Below are positions 17,882 to 26,072 of a stretch of DNA of 64,000 nt, in pieces. The DNA is from Streptomyces sp. ISL-98. GTDB lineage: Bacteria; Actinomycetota; Actinomycetes; Streptomycetales; Streptomycetaceae. Numbering within the stretch: position 1 is the first letter of the stretch; each line of letters starts with the position of its first letter. Below the pieces are notes generated by a model, which had not been told where the DNA came from, did not search any database, and saw only the letters and a list, made by a program, of their open reading frames with translations. The DNA lies in assembly GCF_018614055.1 (NCBI RefSeq), contig NZ_JAGGPB010000001.1, positions 1 through 64,000 on the forward strand, in the 5' to 3' direction. Made by a program: the position numbers and the translations under genes.

Positions 17882-19096
17882 ATGAGCGCATCGCAGCCCA
17901 GCCAGACCTCCGACGCCCCCACCCTTCTCGTCAAGATCTTCGGGAAGGACCGCCCCGGAATCACCGCCGGGCTCTTCGACACCCTCGCCGCCTACTCCGT
18001 CGACGTGGTCGACATCGAGCAGGTCGTCACCCGTGGCCGCATCGTCCTGTGCGCCCTCGTGACCGAGCCCACCGTGAGCACCGCCGGTGAGCTGCGCGCC
18101 ACCGTGCACAGCTGGGCCGGGTCCCTCAAGCTGCAGGCAGAGATCATCTCGGGTACGGGCGACAACCGGCCGCGCGGCAGCGGTCGTTCGCACGTCACCG
18201 TGCTCGGGCACCCGCTCACCGCGGAGTCGACCGCCGCCATAGCGGCCAGCATCACGGCGACCGGCGGGAACATCGACCGTATCTTCCGGCTCGCCAAGTA
18301 CCCCGTCACCGCCGTCGAGTTCGCGGTGTCCGGTACGGAGACCGAACCCCTCCGCACCGCGCTCGCGCTGGAGGCCGCCGAGCTCGGCATCGATGTGGCC
18401 GTGGTGTCCGCCGGGCTGCATCGGCGGGCGCAGCGGCTGGTCGTGATGGATGTGGATTCCACGCTCATCCAGGACGAGGTCATCGAGCTGTTCGCGGCGC
18501 ACGCGGGGTGCGAGGACGAGGTCGCCGAGGTGACCGCGCAGGCGATGCGCGGTGAGCTCGACTTCGAGCAGTCGCTGCACGCGCGCGTGGCGCTGCTCGC
18601 CGGGCTCGACGCCGCCGTCGTGGACAAGGTGCGGCAAGAGGTGCGGCTCACGCCCGGCGCCCGGACCCTGATCCGTACGCTCAAGCGGCTCGGTTACCAA
18701 GTGGGCGTCGTATCGGGCGGCTTCACGCAGGTCACCGATGATCTCAAGGAGCGGCTGGGGCTGGACTTCGCCTCGGCGAATACGCTGGAGATCGTCGACG
18801 GGAAGCTCACGGGGCGCGTCGTCGGCGAGATCGTGGACCGCGCCGGCAAGGCCCGGCTGCTGCGCCGCTTCGCCACGGAGGCGGGCGTACCGCTCTCGCA
18901 GACCGTCGCGATCGGCGACGGTGCGAATGACCTCGACATGCTGAACGCGGCGGGCCTCGGCGTTGCCTTCAATGCGAAGCCTGTCGTCCGCGAGGCCGCC
19001 CACACAGCCGTGAATGTGCCCTTCCTGGACACGGTGCTGTATCTGCTGGGCATCACGCGGGAAGAGGTCGAGGCGGCCGACGGCCTCGCCGAGTGA
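17882..19096 (+). CDS. serB: Phosphoserine phosphatase SerB with N-terminal ACT domains
   Basis: 404 residues, the length of actinobacterial SerB. Residues about 14-90 and 100-180 are ACT-type regulatory domains (KDRPGITAGLF opens the first); the HAD catalytic domain follows with MDVDSTLIQDE (nucleophile Asp), VVSGGFTQV and GDGANDLDML. It hydrolyses O-phosphoserine in the last step of serine synthesis, and the ACT domains probably sense serine. ATG at 17882 with GGGAG just upstream. It ends at a good terminator (19105-19146). Confidence 0.96.
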   Translation: MSASQPSQTSDAPTLLVKIFGKDRPGITAGLFDTLAAYSVDVVDIEQVVTRGRIVLCALVTEPTVSTAGELRATVHSWAGSLKLQAEIISGTGDNRPRGSGRSHVTVLGHPLTAESTAAIAASITATGGNIDRIFRLAKYPVTAVEFAVSGTETEPLRTALALEAAELGIDVAVVSAGLHRRAQRLVVMDVDSTLIQDEVIELFAAHAGCEDEVAEVTAQAMRGELDFEQSLHARVALLAGLDAAVVDKVRQEVRLTPGARTLIRTLKRLGYQVGVVSGGFTQVTDDLKERLGLDFASANTLEIVDGKLTGRVVGEIVDRAGKARLLRRFATEAGVPLSQTVAIGDGANDLDMLNAAGLGVAFNAKPVVREAAHTAVNVPFLDTVLYLLGITREEVEAADGLAE

Positions 19097-19104
19097 ACGT
19101 GAGG

Positions 19105-19146
19105 GAGGCCCCGGGACGGATGGATGTCCGTTACGGGGCCTCTTTT
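19105..19146 (+). terminator. serB terminator
   Basis: GAGGCCCCG (19105-19113) pairs with CGGGGCCTC (19134-19142), followed by TTTT. Right after it, TTCGTACGCGGAAGA is repeated twice in tandem (19145-19174). Confidence 0.85.
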
Positions 19147-19186
19147 CGTACGCGGAAGATTCGTACGCGGAAGAGAAAGGGCGCCG

Positions 19187-19705
19187 TCAGTCGTGCGGTG
19201 CCCAGTAGTCCAGGAGCCTGCCCGCGCCGTGCTCCACGGACTTCCAGGAGCCGGTGAAGCCGATGACCGCGAAGGACGCGGTCGGGAAGCCGCTGCGGGT
19301 CATCCGGGCCAGTGCGTCGCCCTCGGCGCCGCCCGCGAGGGCGTCGGCGGCCGCGTGCATACCGGGGTTGTGGCCGATGACGAGAAGGTCGTTCACCTCG
19401 TCCGGGGTCTCGTTCAGCAGCGCGAGAAGGTCGCCGAGGGAGGCTTCGTACAGCCGCTCCTCGTAGACGGTCTTGGGCCGCCGCGGCAGCTCCTGCACGG
19501 CCAGCTTCCAGGTCTCACGGGTCCTGGCGGCGGTCGAGCAGAGAGCCAGATCGAAGGTGATGCCGGTGTCCGCCAGCCGGTGGCCGGCGACCGGGGCATC
19601 CATGCGGCCTCGGTCGGCGAGCGGGCGCTCATGATCGGACACCTGTGGCCAGTCGGCCTTCGCATGCCGGAGTAGGACGATCCTTCGGGGTGTATCGACG
19701 CTCAT
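19187..19705 (-). CDS. SixA-like phosphohistidine phosphatase (histidine phosphatase family)
   Basis: 172 residues. LLRHAKADW carries the catalytic RH pair near the N-terminus; VIGHNPGM carries the second His. The family removes phosphate from phosphohistidine or small phosphoesters; SixA acts on phosphotransfer proteins in E. coli, but the substrate in Streptomyces is not known. The ATG at 19705 begins the protein at the first strand (VDTPRRIVLLRH); the longer frame from 20074 runs antisense through the next small gene and is not credible. It converges on serB. Confidence 0.9.
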   Translation of the reverse strand: MSVDTPRRIVLLRHAKADWPQVSDHERPLADRGRMDAPVAGHRLADTGITFDLALCSTAARTRETWKLAVQELPRRPKTVYEERLYEASLGDLLALLNETPDEVNDLLVIGHNPGMHAAADALAGGAEGDALARMTRSGFPTASFAVIGFTGSWKSVEHGAGRLLDYWAPHD

Positions 19706-19756
19706 GCATCCCAGCTTCGCACGAATCGTGCCACGGGGCGCTGGGTGTTGGCGGGC

Positions 19757-19788
19757 TCCCCCACCACGGGTGAACGGGCCGTGGGGGA
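19757..19788 (-). terminator. Terminator of the 67-residue membrane protein gene
   Basis: TCCCCCAC (19757-19764) and GTGGGGGA (19781-19788) form a stem directly after the TAG stop on the minus strand. Confidence 0.65.
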
Positions 19789-19992
19789 CTAGCGGGACAG
19801 GGTCTGCTGGATGCGTTCCACGAGGTGCGCGACCGTCGGATCGCCGCTTACGGCGTGCGCCTCGCCGGGACCGGCGATGAGGAGGAGCAGTACGGCGAAG
19901 GCGAGCGTGGGGAGAGCGACGCCCCACCACGGCAGGCGGATGTCGACGCCGGAGGCCTGTGGGTTGGACCGGGTGTGTGCACGGGCCGCCAT
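19789..19992 (-). CDS. Small single-pass membrane protein, unknown function
   Basis: 67 residues: a short polar start, RLPWWGVALPTLAF leading into one hydrophobic helix (about 22-42, ending LLLLIAG), then a short hydrophilic tail (HLVERIQQTLSR). The start is ATG at 19992 with GGAGG seven bases upstream, and a hairpin follows the stop, both supporting a real gene. I do not recognise a named family. Orientation is the same as the phosphohistidine phosphatase gene downstream, but the terminator suggests separate transcription. Confidence 0.75.
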   Translation of the reverse strand: MAARAHTRSNPQASGVDIRLPWWGVALPTLAFAVLLLLIAGPGEAHAVSGDPTVAHLVERIQQTLSR

Positions 19993-20078
19993 GGCCGCCT
20001 CCGTTGACGTTTCGACTGGTGTACGTCGAACCTACGGAGGGCCGGCGGCGTAACCCATCCGGTGACCCACCCACTTCA

Positions 20079-20136
20079 CCCTGACCCTGTCCCCCTAGGG
20101 GAGGGTGGGGAAAACCCCACCACCCTCAGGTCAGGG
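20079..20136 (-). terminator. Terminator of the MFS/SGM_5486 operon
   Basis: GGGTGGGG-AAAA-CCCCACC (20103-20121) lies inside an outer CCCTGACC/AGGTCAGGG pairing. The outer arm overlaps the end of the 38-residue gene. Confidence 0.75.
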
Positions 20137-20247
20137 GGAGGCGAGCGACGCGACGATCGCGATGAGCACCGTGATGCCGAGCATCGCGCCGAGCACGATG
20201 AGCAGCTTCTTCTGACCGTTCTGGGGGTTGGGGTCGAGTACAGGCAT
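20131..20247 (-). CDS. SGM_5486-family transporter-associated small protein
   Basis: 38 residues: a hydrophilic start MPVLDPNPQNGQKK followed by one membrane helix (LLIVLGAMLGITVLIAIVAS). I recognise it as the SGM_5486 family, small Streptomyces proteins encoded next to an MFS transporter. Here it follows the CynX/NimT-like MFS gene by 42 bases on the same strand, as expected. It may stabilise or regulate the transporter in the membrane. It is easily missed by gene callers because of its size. Confidence 0.85.
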   Translation of the reverse strand: MPVLDPNPQNGQKKLLIVLGAMLGITVLIAIVASLASP

Positions 20248-20289
20248 ACGGCCAGTCTCGCACCCTTTGTACGCCCGGACGCGGCCGGG

Positions 20290-21576
20290 TCAGCGGAGCT
20301 CTTCCTCGATGGTGCGGTTGCGTCCGGCCAGCGTGCCGACCACGATCTGCGGCACCATCAGCCCCGCCATCAGGGCGATCGGCAGGCCCCAGCTGCCGCT
20401 GTGCTGGTAGAGCACGCCGACGAGCAGCGGCCCGGGGATCGAGAGGAGATAGCCGGTGCTCTGCGCGAAGGCGGACAGGCGGACGACGCCCGCGCCGGTC
20501 TTCGCGCGCATGCCGATCATGGTGAGGGCGAGCGGGAACGCGCAGTTGGAGATGCCGAGCAGCAGGGCCCACGCCCAGGCGCCGGAGGCCGGTGCGAGGT
20601 AGAGGCCGGTGTAGCCCATGAGCCCGCACAGGCCGAGGGCGACGGCGATGGGGCCCTGGGTGCGCATGCGGGACGCGAGGCGCGGGATGACGAAGGCGAG
20701 CGGGACCCCCATCGCCATGGTGACGGCGAGCAGCACACCGGCGGTGCCCGCGGAGACTCCGGCGTCGCGGAAGATCTGCGGCATCCAGCCCATCGTGATG
20801 TACGCCGCCGTGGCCTGAAGGCCGAAGAAGCAGGCGAGCGCCCATGCCGTACGGCTGCGGGTGATCCTCAGCGCGGGGGTGTTCCGCTGCTCCTGGGCTG
20901 CGGCGGCGCGCGTCTCGGCGGCCCTGGCGCCGGCCTGGCGGGTCAGGACGAGCCAGGGCAGTACGGCGACTGCGGCCAGCGCGCCCCACAGGGCGAGGCC
21001 GGTCTGCCAACTGCCGCCCAGGGCCTGGGTCATGGGGACGGTGGCGGCCGCGGCGAGGGCGGTGCCGAGGGAGAGGGCCATCGAGTAGAGCCCGGTCATC
21101 TGGCCCACACGGTCGGGGAACCAGCGCTTGACGATGACCGGCATGAGGATGTTGCTCAGCGCGATGCCCATGAGGGCGAGCGCGCTGGCCGCGAGGAATC
21201 CGGCGGTGGCCCCGACGAAGGGGCGTATCAGCAGGCCTGCCGCGACGGCCGCCATACCGGCGCACACGATCGCGCCGGGGCCGAAGCGGCGGGCGAGGCG
21301 CGGGGCGGTGAGGCCGAAGAGCGCGAAGCAGAGCGGAGGGACGGAGGTCAGGAGGCCGGCGACGCTGCCGCTCATGCCGAGCCCGGTGCGGACCTCTTCG
21401 AGGAGCGGGCCGAGGCTGGTGATGGCGGGGCGGAGGTTCAGGGCGGCGAGGACGAGTCCGACGATCAGGAGCCGGGTGATCCAGACCGTGCGCCGGTCTG
21501 CGGAGGCCGGTGCCTGTGCGGGGGTGGTCGGCGCCTTGTGGGCGGGGCTCAGGGTCCTGGTCTCGTCGTCGGGCAT
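20290..21576 (-). CDS. MFS transporter, CynX/NimT-like
   Basis: 428 residues with twelve hydrophobic segments. A polar N-terminal tail of about 30 residues precedes the first helix. LNLRPAITSLGPLLEEV (residues about 45-61) is the signature of the CynX/NimT branch of the major facilitator superfamily, which moves cyanate, 2-nitroimidazole and similar small anions or drugs. Specificity is not predictable from sequence. It is divergent from a GntR/FadR regulator, with a likely operator (21601-21616) 25 bases from its ATG, and is followed by its small partner gene. Confidence 0.93.
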   Translation of the reverse strand: MPDDETRTLSPAHKAPTTPAQAPASADRRTVWITRLLIVGLVLAALNLRPAITSLGPLLEEVRTGLGMSGSVAGLLTSVPPLCFALFGLTAPRLARRFGPGAIVCAGMAAVAAGLLIRPFVGATAGFLAASALALMGIALSNILMPVIVKRWFPDRVGQMTGLYSMALSLGTALAAAATVPMTQALGGSWQTGLALWGALAAVAVLPWLVLTRQAGARAAETRAAAAQEQRNTPALRITRSRTAWALACFFGLQATAAYITMGWMPQIFRDAGVSAGTAGVLLAVTMAMGVPLAFVIPRLASRMRTQGPIAVALGLCGLMGYTGLYLAPASGAWAWALLLGISNCAFPLALTMIGMRAKTGAGVVRLSAFAQSTGYLLSIPGPLLVGVLYQHSGSWGLPIALMAGLMVPQIVVGTLAGRNRTIEEELR

Positions 21577-21600
21577 GGGGCCATCATAGAATCATGGGAT

Positions 21601-21616
21601 GATTGGTTGTCCAATC
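21601..21616. promoter_or_regulatory. Candidate GntR/FadR operator
   Basis: GATTGGTTGTCCAATC is an inverted repeat of six bases (GATTGG/CCAATC) around TTGT. It fits the TTGGTnnnCCAA style of FadR-subfamily sites. It lies in the middle of the 66-base gap between the divergent MFS and GntR genes, so one bound dimer could repress both. Confidence 0.7.
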
Positions 21617-21642
21617 GTGGCACTGCTGACCAGAGGAGCACC

Positions 21643-22335
21643 ATGGCGCTGACCTCCCCCCGGCGTTCGGCACTCGCCGACCAGGTGATCAACGAGCTGC
21701 GCAACCAGATCACCTCGGGCGAGTGGCCCGTCGGCTCGCGGATCCCGACCGAGCCGGAGCTCGTCGAACAGCTGGGAGTGGCCCGCAACACCGTGCGCGA
21801 GGCGGTGCGCGCGCTCGCGCACAACGGGCTGCTCGACATCCGGCAGGGCTCGGGGACGTACGTCATCGCCACCAGCGAACTGGCCGGCGTGATGCACCGC
21901 CGCTTCGCGGACGCCGACCCCCGCCACATCGCCGAGCTGCGCTCCACCCTGGAGTCCTCCGCGGCCCGGCTGGCGGCGGAGCGGCGTACCGAGCGTGATG
22001 TGAGGCAGCTCGACGCGGTGCTCGCGCGCCGGGAGGCGGCCTGGGAGTCGGGCGACGCGGAGCTCTTCGTCCGCGCGGACGCGACGCTGCACCTGGCCGT
22101 GGTCGCCGCCTCGCACAACGACGTACTCATCGGGCTCTACGCCGACCTGGGCGACCTGCTGCGCGACTGGCTGCGCGACGACGTGGGTCACGAGCTGCGC
22201 CCCGAGGACCACATGGACCATGCGCGGATGGTGGAGGCGATCCGGGCGGGCGACGCTGATACGGCGGCCACCGAGGCGGCGAGCTACGCCTTCAAGTGCC
22301 TCGGGGACCGCGTGCAGTCATCTCCCGGGATGTGA
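21643..22335 (+). CDS. GntR-family transcriptional regulator, FadR subfamily
   Basis: 230 residues. Winged helix-turn-helix at 8-75 (LADQVINELRNQITSG, PTEPELVEQLGVARNTVREAV, IRQGSGTYV). The C-terminal FCD domain (about 95-220) has ELRSTLESSAARLAAER and the metal/ligand-binding Asp/His residues (DATLHLAVV, DHARMVEAI). Ligands of this subfamily are carboxylates. The start at 21643 follows GAGGAG; a frame open from 20062 is only antisense to the MFS gene. It probably controls itself and the divergent transporter through the palindrome at 21601-21616. Confidence 0.95.
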   Translation: MALTSPRRSALADQVINELRNQITSGEWPVGSRIPTEPELVEQLGVARNTVREAVRALAHNGLLDIRQGSGTYVIATSELAGVMHRRFADADPRHIAELRSTLESSAARLAAERRTERDVRQLDAVLARREAAWESGDAELFVRADATLHLAVVAASHNDVLIGLYADLGDLLRDWLRDDVGHELRPEDHMDHARMVEAIRAGDADTAATEAASYAFKCLGDRVQSSPGM

Positions 22336-22674
22336 CTGCATCCGCTCGTGGCTGACCCACGCCGCGCGGACTTCCTTCCAGCAGCGGTCGGTGAGCCGCA
22401 CGGTCCGGGCGGGGCCGACCTCGACCGGTGGGCCGTCCGCGTCTATGTCCCACCAGCGGTCGCACTCGGTGTGCAGCTGCACCCGGTCGGACTCGGGGAA
22501 GGGGTTGTGGCAGTACGCGACGACTCGGGACCCTTCGATCGAGGTCCGGCAGGTGGAGCCGAAGGGTGGTGTGCCGGATGCGGCCGCCTGGACGGCGGTG
22601 GCGGGGGCCACCAGTCCGGCCACGGCGACCGATGTCAGTACGAAAGCTGCCGCTCGGTGGTTGGACGGACGCAA
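22318..22674 (-). CDS. Secreted protein with four cysteines, unknown function
   Basis: 118 residues: signal peptide (AAAFVLTSVAVAGLVAPATA, cleavage near residue 30) and a mature domain with four Cys, expected to form two disulfides. The mature part has no family I recognise; motifs are YCHNPFPESDRV and ECDRWWDIDADG. TTG start with GGAGG at the right distance. Its last 18 bases overlap the 3' end of the GntR gene on the other strand, so the two transcripts are convergent and overlap. Confidence 0.78.
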   Translation of the reverse strand: MRPSNHRAAAFVLTSVAVAGLVAPATAVQAAASGTPPFGSTCRTSIEGSRVVAYCHNPFPESDRVQLHTECDRWWDIDADGPPVEVGPARTVRLTDRCWKEVRAAWVSHERMQSHPGR

Positions 22675-22793
22675 GCGCCGTCACCTCCTCCCCACAGCAC
22701 ACCGGGTGAATCCCGGCCTTCACAGTGTGAGGGGAGTGGCCCGCATTTTCGACTCGGGGAGCCGTACGCACACCGGCCGCACACCGGACACGC

Positions 22794-22835
22794 AGGAAGC
22801 CGCGCACCGTCTCGTCGACGGTCGCGCGGCTTCCT
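22794..22835 (-). terminator. fabI terminator
   Basis: AGGAAGCCGCGC (22794-22805) pairs with GCGCGGCTTCCT (22824-22835), with an inner ACCGT/ACGGT stem. It lies 38 bases after the fabI stop on the minus strand. Confidence 0.85.
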
Positions 22836-22872
22836 GGCAGCCGTGAGACGCTGAGTGGTCGAGCGCTGCGTG

Positions 22873-23640
22873 CTACGCGCCGATGGCGTGCAGCCCGCCG
22901 TCGACGTGGATGATCTCGCCCGTTGTCATCGGGAACCAGTCGGAGAGCAGCGCGACGACGCCGCGGCCGGCCGGCTCCGGGTCGGACATGTTCCACTCCA
23001 GCGGGGAGCGGTGGTTCCAGACGTCCGCGAGCTCCGTGAAGCCCGGGATGGACTTGGCGGCCATGGAGCCGATCGGTCCGGCCGAGATCAGATTGCAGCG
23101 GATGTTGTCCTTGCCCAGGTCACGGGCGAGGTAGCGGGAGGTGGCCTCCAGCGCGGCCTTGGCCGGGCCCATCCAGTCGTACTGCGGCCAGGCGTACTGG
23201 GCGTCGAAGGTGAGGCCGACGACCGAGCTGCCGCTGCCCATCAGCGGGCGGCACGCCATGGTGAGCGACTTCAGCGAGAACGCCGAGACGTGCATCGCCG
23301 TGGCGACGGACTCGAAGGGCGTGTTGAGGAAGTTGCCGCCGAGCGCGTCCTGCGGGGCGAAGCCGATGGAGTGGACGACGCCGTCGAGGCCGCCGAGCTC
23401 CTCGCGGACCAGGCCTTCGAGCCGGTCCAGGTGCTCGGTGTTGGTCACGTCCAGCTCGATGACCTTCGCGGGCTTCGGCAGCTTCTTCGCGATGCGCTCG
23501 GTGAGCGTGGGCCGGGGGAAGGCGGTCAGGATGACTTCGGCACCCTGCTCCTGGGCCACCTTGGCGGTGTGGAAGGCGATGGAGGACTCCATCAGCACAC
23601 CCGTGACGAGGATGCGCTTGCCGTCAAGAATTCCACTCAT
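22873..23640 (-). CDS. fabI: Enoyl-[acyl-carrier-protein] reductase (FabI/InhA type)
   Basis: 255 residues. Reduces the enoyl-ACP double bond in the last step of each fatty-acid elongation cycle (type II FAS), using NAD(P)H. Signs: GKRILVTGVLMESSIAFHTA cofactor loop at the N-terminus, the variant active site YDWMGPAK (Tyr-X6-Lys, typical of FabI), and the C-terminal ITTGE-like TTGEIIHVDGG. The ATG at 23640 (MSGILDGKR) gives the normal start; an upstream in-frame start overlaps fabG. Only four bases separate it from fabG. Confidence 0.96.
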   Translation of the reverse strand: MSGILDGKRILVTGVLMESSIAFHTAKVAQEQGAEVILTAFPRPTLTERIAKKLPKPAKVIELDVTNTEHLDRLEGLVREELGGLDGVVHSIGFAPQDALGGNFLNTPFESVATAMHVSAFSLKSLTMACRPLMGSGSSVVGLTFDAQYAWPQYDWMGPAKAALEATSRYLARDLGKDNIRCNLISAGPIGSMAAKSIPGFTELADVWNHRSPLEWNMSDPEPAGRGVVALLSDWFPMTTGEIIHVDGGLHAIGA

Positions 23641-23644
23641 GTGA

Positions 23645-24364
23645 TCAGTGACCCATGCCCAATCCGCCGTCAACCGGGATGACGGCTCCAGTGATGTACG
23701 ACGCGTCGTCGGAGGCGAGGAACCGCACCGTCGCGGCGATCTCGTCCGGCTGCGCGTAACGGCCGAGCGGCACCTGGGCGACGATGCCCTTGCGCTGCTC
23801 GTCCGAGAGCGCCTGAGTCATGTCGGTGTCGACAAACCCGGGCGCGACGACGTTGAAGGTGATGTTGCGCGAGCCCAGCTCACGGGCGAGCGAACGCGCG
23901 AAGCCGACCAGACCGGCCTTGGAGGCGGCGTAGTTCGCCTGCCCCGCCGAGCCGAGGAGCCCGACGACCGAGGAGATCAGCACGACCCGGCCCTTCTTGG
24001 CGCGCAGCATGCCGCGGTTGGCACGCTTGACGACCCGGAAGGTGCCGGTGAGGTTGGTGTCGAGTACGGACGTGAAGTCCTCCTCGGACATGCGCATGAG
24101 GAGCTGGTCCTTGGTGACGCCGGCGTTGGCCACCAGCACCTCCACGTTCCCGTGCTTCTCCTCGATCTCCTTGTAGGCCTGCTCCACCTGCTCGGCGTCG
24201 GTGATGTCGCACTTGACGGCCAGGCAGCCCAAGTCGGTGAGAGCTGCCGGCGGCTCGCCGGAACGGTAAGTGATCGCGACCTTGTCGCCTGCCTCGGCGA
24301 AAGCGCGGGCGATGGCGAGGCCGATGCCCCGGTTTCCTCCGGTGACGAGAACCGAGCGGCTCAA
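23645..24364 (-). CDS. fabG: 3-oxoacyl-[acyl-carrier-protein] reductase FabG
   Basis: 239 residues. NADPH-dependent reduction of 3-oxoacyl-ACP. It has TGGNRGIG (8-15), NAGVTKD, catalytic Ser in LISSVVG, YAASK and PGFVDTDMT, all close to canonical FabG. TTG start at 24364. It is first in the fabG-fabI operon; a perfect inverted repeat lies 26-50 bases upstream of the start (24390-24414) and could be an operator or leader hairpin. This pair is the Streptomyces counterpart of mycobacterial fabG1-inhA. Confidence 0.95.
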   Translation of the reverse strand: MSRSVLVTGGNRGIGLAIARAFAEAGDKVAITYRSGEPPAALTDLGCLAVKCDITDAEQVEQAYKEIEEKHGNVEVLVANAGVTKDQLLMRMSEEDFTSVLDTNLTGTFRVVKRANRGMLRAKKGRVVLISSVVGLLGSAGQANYAASKAGLVGFARSLARELGSRNITFNVVAPGFVDTDMTQALSDEQRKGIVAQVPLGRYAQPDEIAATVRFLASDDASYITGAVIPVDGGLGMGH

Positions 24365-24378
24365 CGGATCACCCTTTC

Positions 24379-24414
24379 GATAGCGGTCTGGTACCGATCG
24401 AAGCTATCGGTACC
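24379..24414. promoter_or_regulatory. Inverted repeat in front of fabG-fabI
   Basis: GGTACCGAT (24390-24398), seven bases, then the exact complement ATCGGTACC (24406-24414). An overlapping second repeat, CGATAG (24379-24384) and CTATCG (24404-24409), allows an alternative pairing. It lies upstream of the fabG TTG, in the 184-base divergent gap with tldD. It could be a repressor site or an RNA switch; which is not known. Confidence 0.6.
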
Positions 24415-24548
24415 GGGCCGCGTACGGAGAATCGGGGCCTGACAGCGCCGTACGAAAGTCACTGTCGGGTCCCTACAGAAAGTAGTGGGCACGGGGCCCC
24501 CGGGCGCGACATGATCGGGGTGACCGGTCTCGACGACAGGAGTCATCC

Positions 24549-26072
24549 GTGCCTCATTCCATCGACGAAGCGTTCACGGCGCTGCCGTTGCGCGCGCTCG
24601 CCGACGCGGCGCTCGCGCGTGCTCGCGCGCTCGGCGCCGATCATGCCGATTTCCGCTTCGAGCGGGTGCGCAGCGCGACCTGGCGGCTGCGCGACGCCAA
24701 GCCATCGGGTACCTCCGACACCACGGACCTGGGGTATGCGGTACGGGTGGTGCACGGGGGCAGTTGGGGGTTCGCTTCCGGCGTCGACCTGACCATGGAC
24801 GCGGCCGCCCGGGTCGCGGGCCAGGCCATTGCGATGGCGAAGCTGTCGGCGAAGGTGATCAAGGCGGCGGGGTCGGACGAGCGGGTTGAGCTGGCCGACG
24901 AGCCGGTGCACGCCGACCGGACGTGGGTCTCGGCGTACGACATCAATCCGTTCGATGTACCGGACGACGAGAAGTCGGGGCTGCTCACCGACTGGAGCGC
25001 GCGGCTGCTGGCGGCCGAGGGGGTCGCCCATGTGGACGCGTCGCTGATGACCGTGCAGGAGAACAAGTTCTACGCGGACACGGCCGGCACCGTCACCACC
25101 CAGCAGCGGGTGCGGCTGCATCCGCAGCTCACCGCGGTCGCCGTGGACGACAAGAGCGGCGAGTTCGACTCGATGCGGACCATCGCGCCGCCGGTCGGGC
25201 GCGGCTGGGAGTACCTGACGGGGACCGGCTGGGACTGGGAGTCCGAGCTGGAGCAGATTCCCTCGCTGCTCGCCGAGAAGATGCGCGCGCCGAGCGTGGA
25301 GGCCGGGACGTACGACCTGGTGGTCGACCCGTCGAATCTGTGGCTGACCATCCACGAGTCGATCGGCCACGCGACCGAGCTGGACCGGGCGCTGGGCTAC
25401 GAGGCGGCGTACGCGGGGACTTCTTTCGCCACCTTCGATCAGCTCGGGAAGCTGGCGTACGGCTCCCCGATCATGAATGTGACGGGTGACAGGACCGCCG
25501 AGCACGGGCTCGCGACGGTCGGGTACGACGACGAGGGTGTCGAGGCGCAGTCCTGGGATCTGATCAAGGACGGGACGCTCACCGGCTACCAGCTGGACCG
25601 GCGCATCGCGAAGCTGACGGGCCTGGGGCGGTCGAACGGCTGCGCCTACGCCGACTCCCCCGGCCATGTGCCCGTACAGCGCATGGCGAATGTCTCGCTC
25701 CAGCCGGATCCGGGCGGGCTTTCGACCGAGGATCTGATCGGGGGCGTCGAGCGCGGGATCTACGTCGTCGGTGACCGGTCCTGGTCGATCGACATGCAGC
25801 GGTACAACTTCCAGTTCACCGGGCAGCGCTTCTTCCGAATCGAGAACGGGCGGCTCGCCGGGCAACTGCGCGATGTCGCCTACCAGGCGACGACGACGGA
25901 CTTCTGGGGCTCGATGGAGAAGGTCGGCGGCCCGCAGACGTACGTGCTGGGCGGCGCCTTCAACTGTGGCAAGGCCCAGCCGGGCCAGGTGGCGGCGGTC
26001 TCCCACGGCTGCCCGTCGGCCCTGTTCCGGGGCGTGAACATCCTCAATACGACGCAGGAGGCCGGTCGATGA
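24549..26072 (+). CDS. tldD: TldD-family metalloprotease
   Basis: 507 residues. TldD is the catalytic subunit of the TldD/TldE protease, which processes unfolded or leader peptides such as microcin B17 and CcdA. The zinc motif HESIGH lies in TIHESIGHATELDRAL (about residue 270-286). C-terminal half contains GGAFNCGKAQPGQ and SHGCPSALFRGVNIL. It begins at GTG 24549. The stop overlaps the next start (ATGA), so the two subunits are translated together. In bacteria without microcin genes the pair may mature modified peptides or degrade disordered proteins. Confidence 0.94.
   Translation: MPHSIDEAFTALPLRALADAALARARALGADHADFRFERVRSATWRLRDAKPSGTSDTTDLGYAVRVVHGGSWGFASGVDLTMDAAARVAGQAIAMAKLSAKVIKAAGSDERVELADEPVHADRTWVSAYDINPFDVPDDEKSGLLTDWSARLLAAEGVAHVDASLMTVQENKFYADTAGTVTTQQRVRLHPQLTAVAVDDKSGEFDSMRTIAPPVGRGWEYLTGTGWDWESELEQIPSLLAEKMRAPSVEAGTYDLVVDPSNLWLTIHESIGHATELDRALGYEAAYAGTSFATFDQLGKLAYGSPIMNVTGDRTAEHGLATVGYDDEGVEAQSWDLIKDGTLTGYQLDRRIAKLTGLGRSNGCAYADSPGHVPVQRMANVSLQPDPGGLSTEDLIGGVERGIYVVGDRSWSIDMQRYNFQFTGQRFFRIENGRLAGQLRDVAYQATTTDFWGSMEKVGGPQTYVLGGAFNCGKAQPGQVAAVSHGCPSALFRGVNILNTTQEAGR

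Noticed and set aside
20062..21642. N-terminal extension of the GntR regulator
   Set aside because: The extension is antisense to the MFS gene and would put 527 unrelated residues in front of a complete DNA-binding domain; the ATG at 21643 has a good ribosome binding site.
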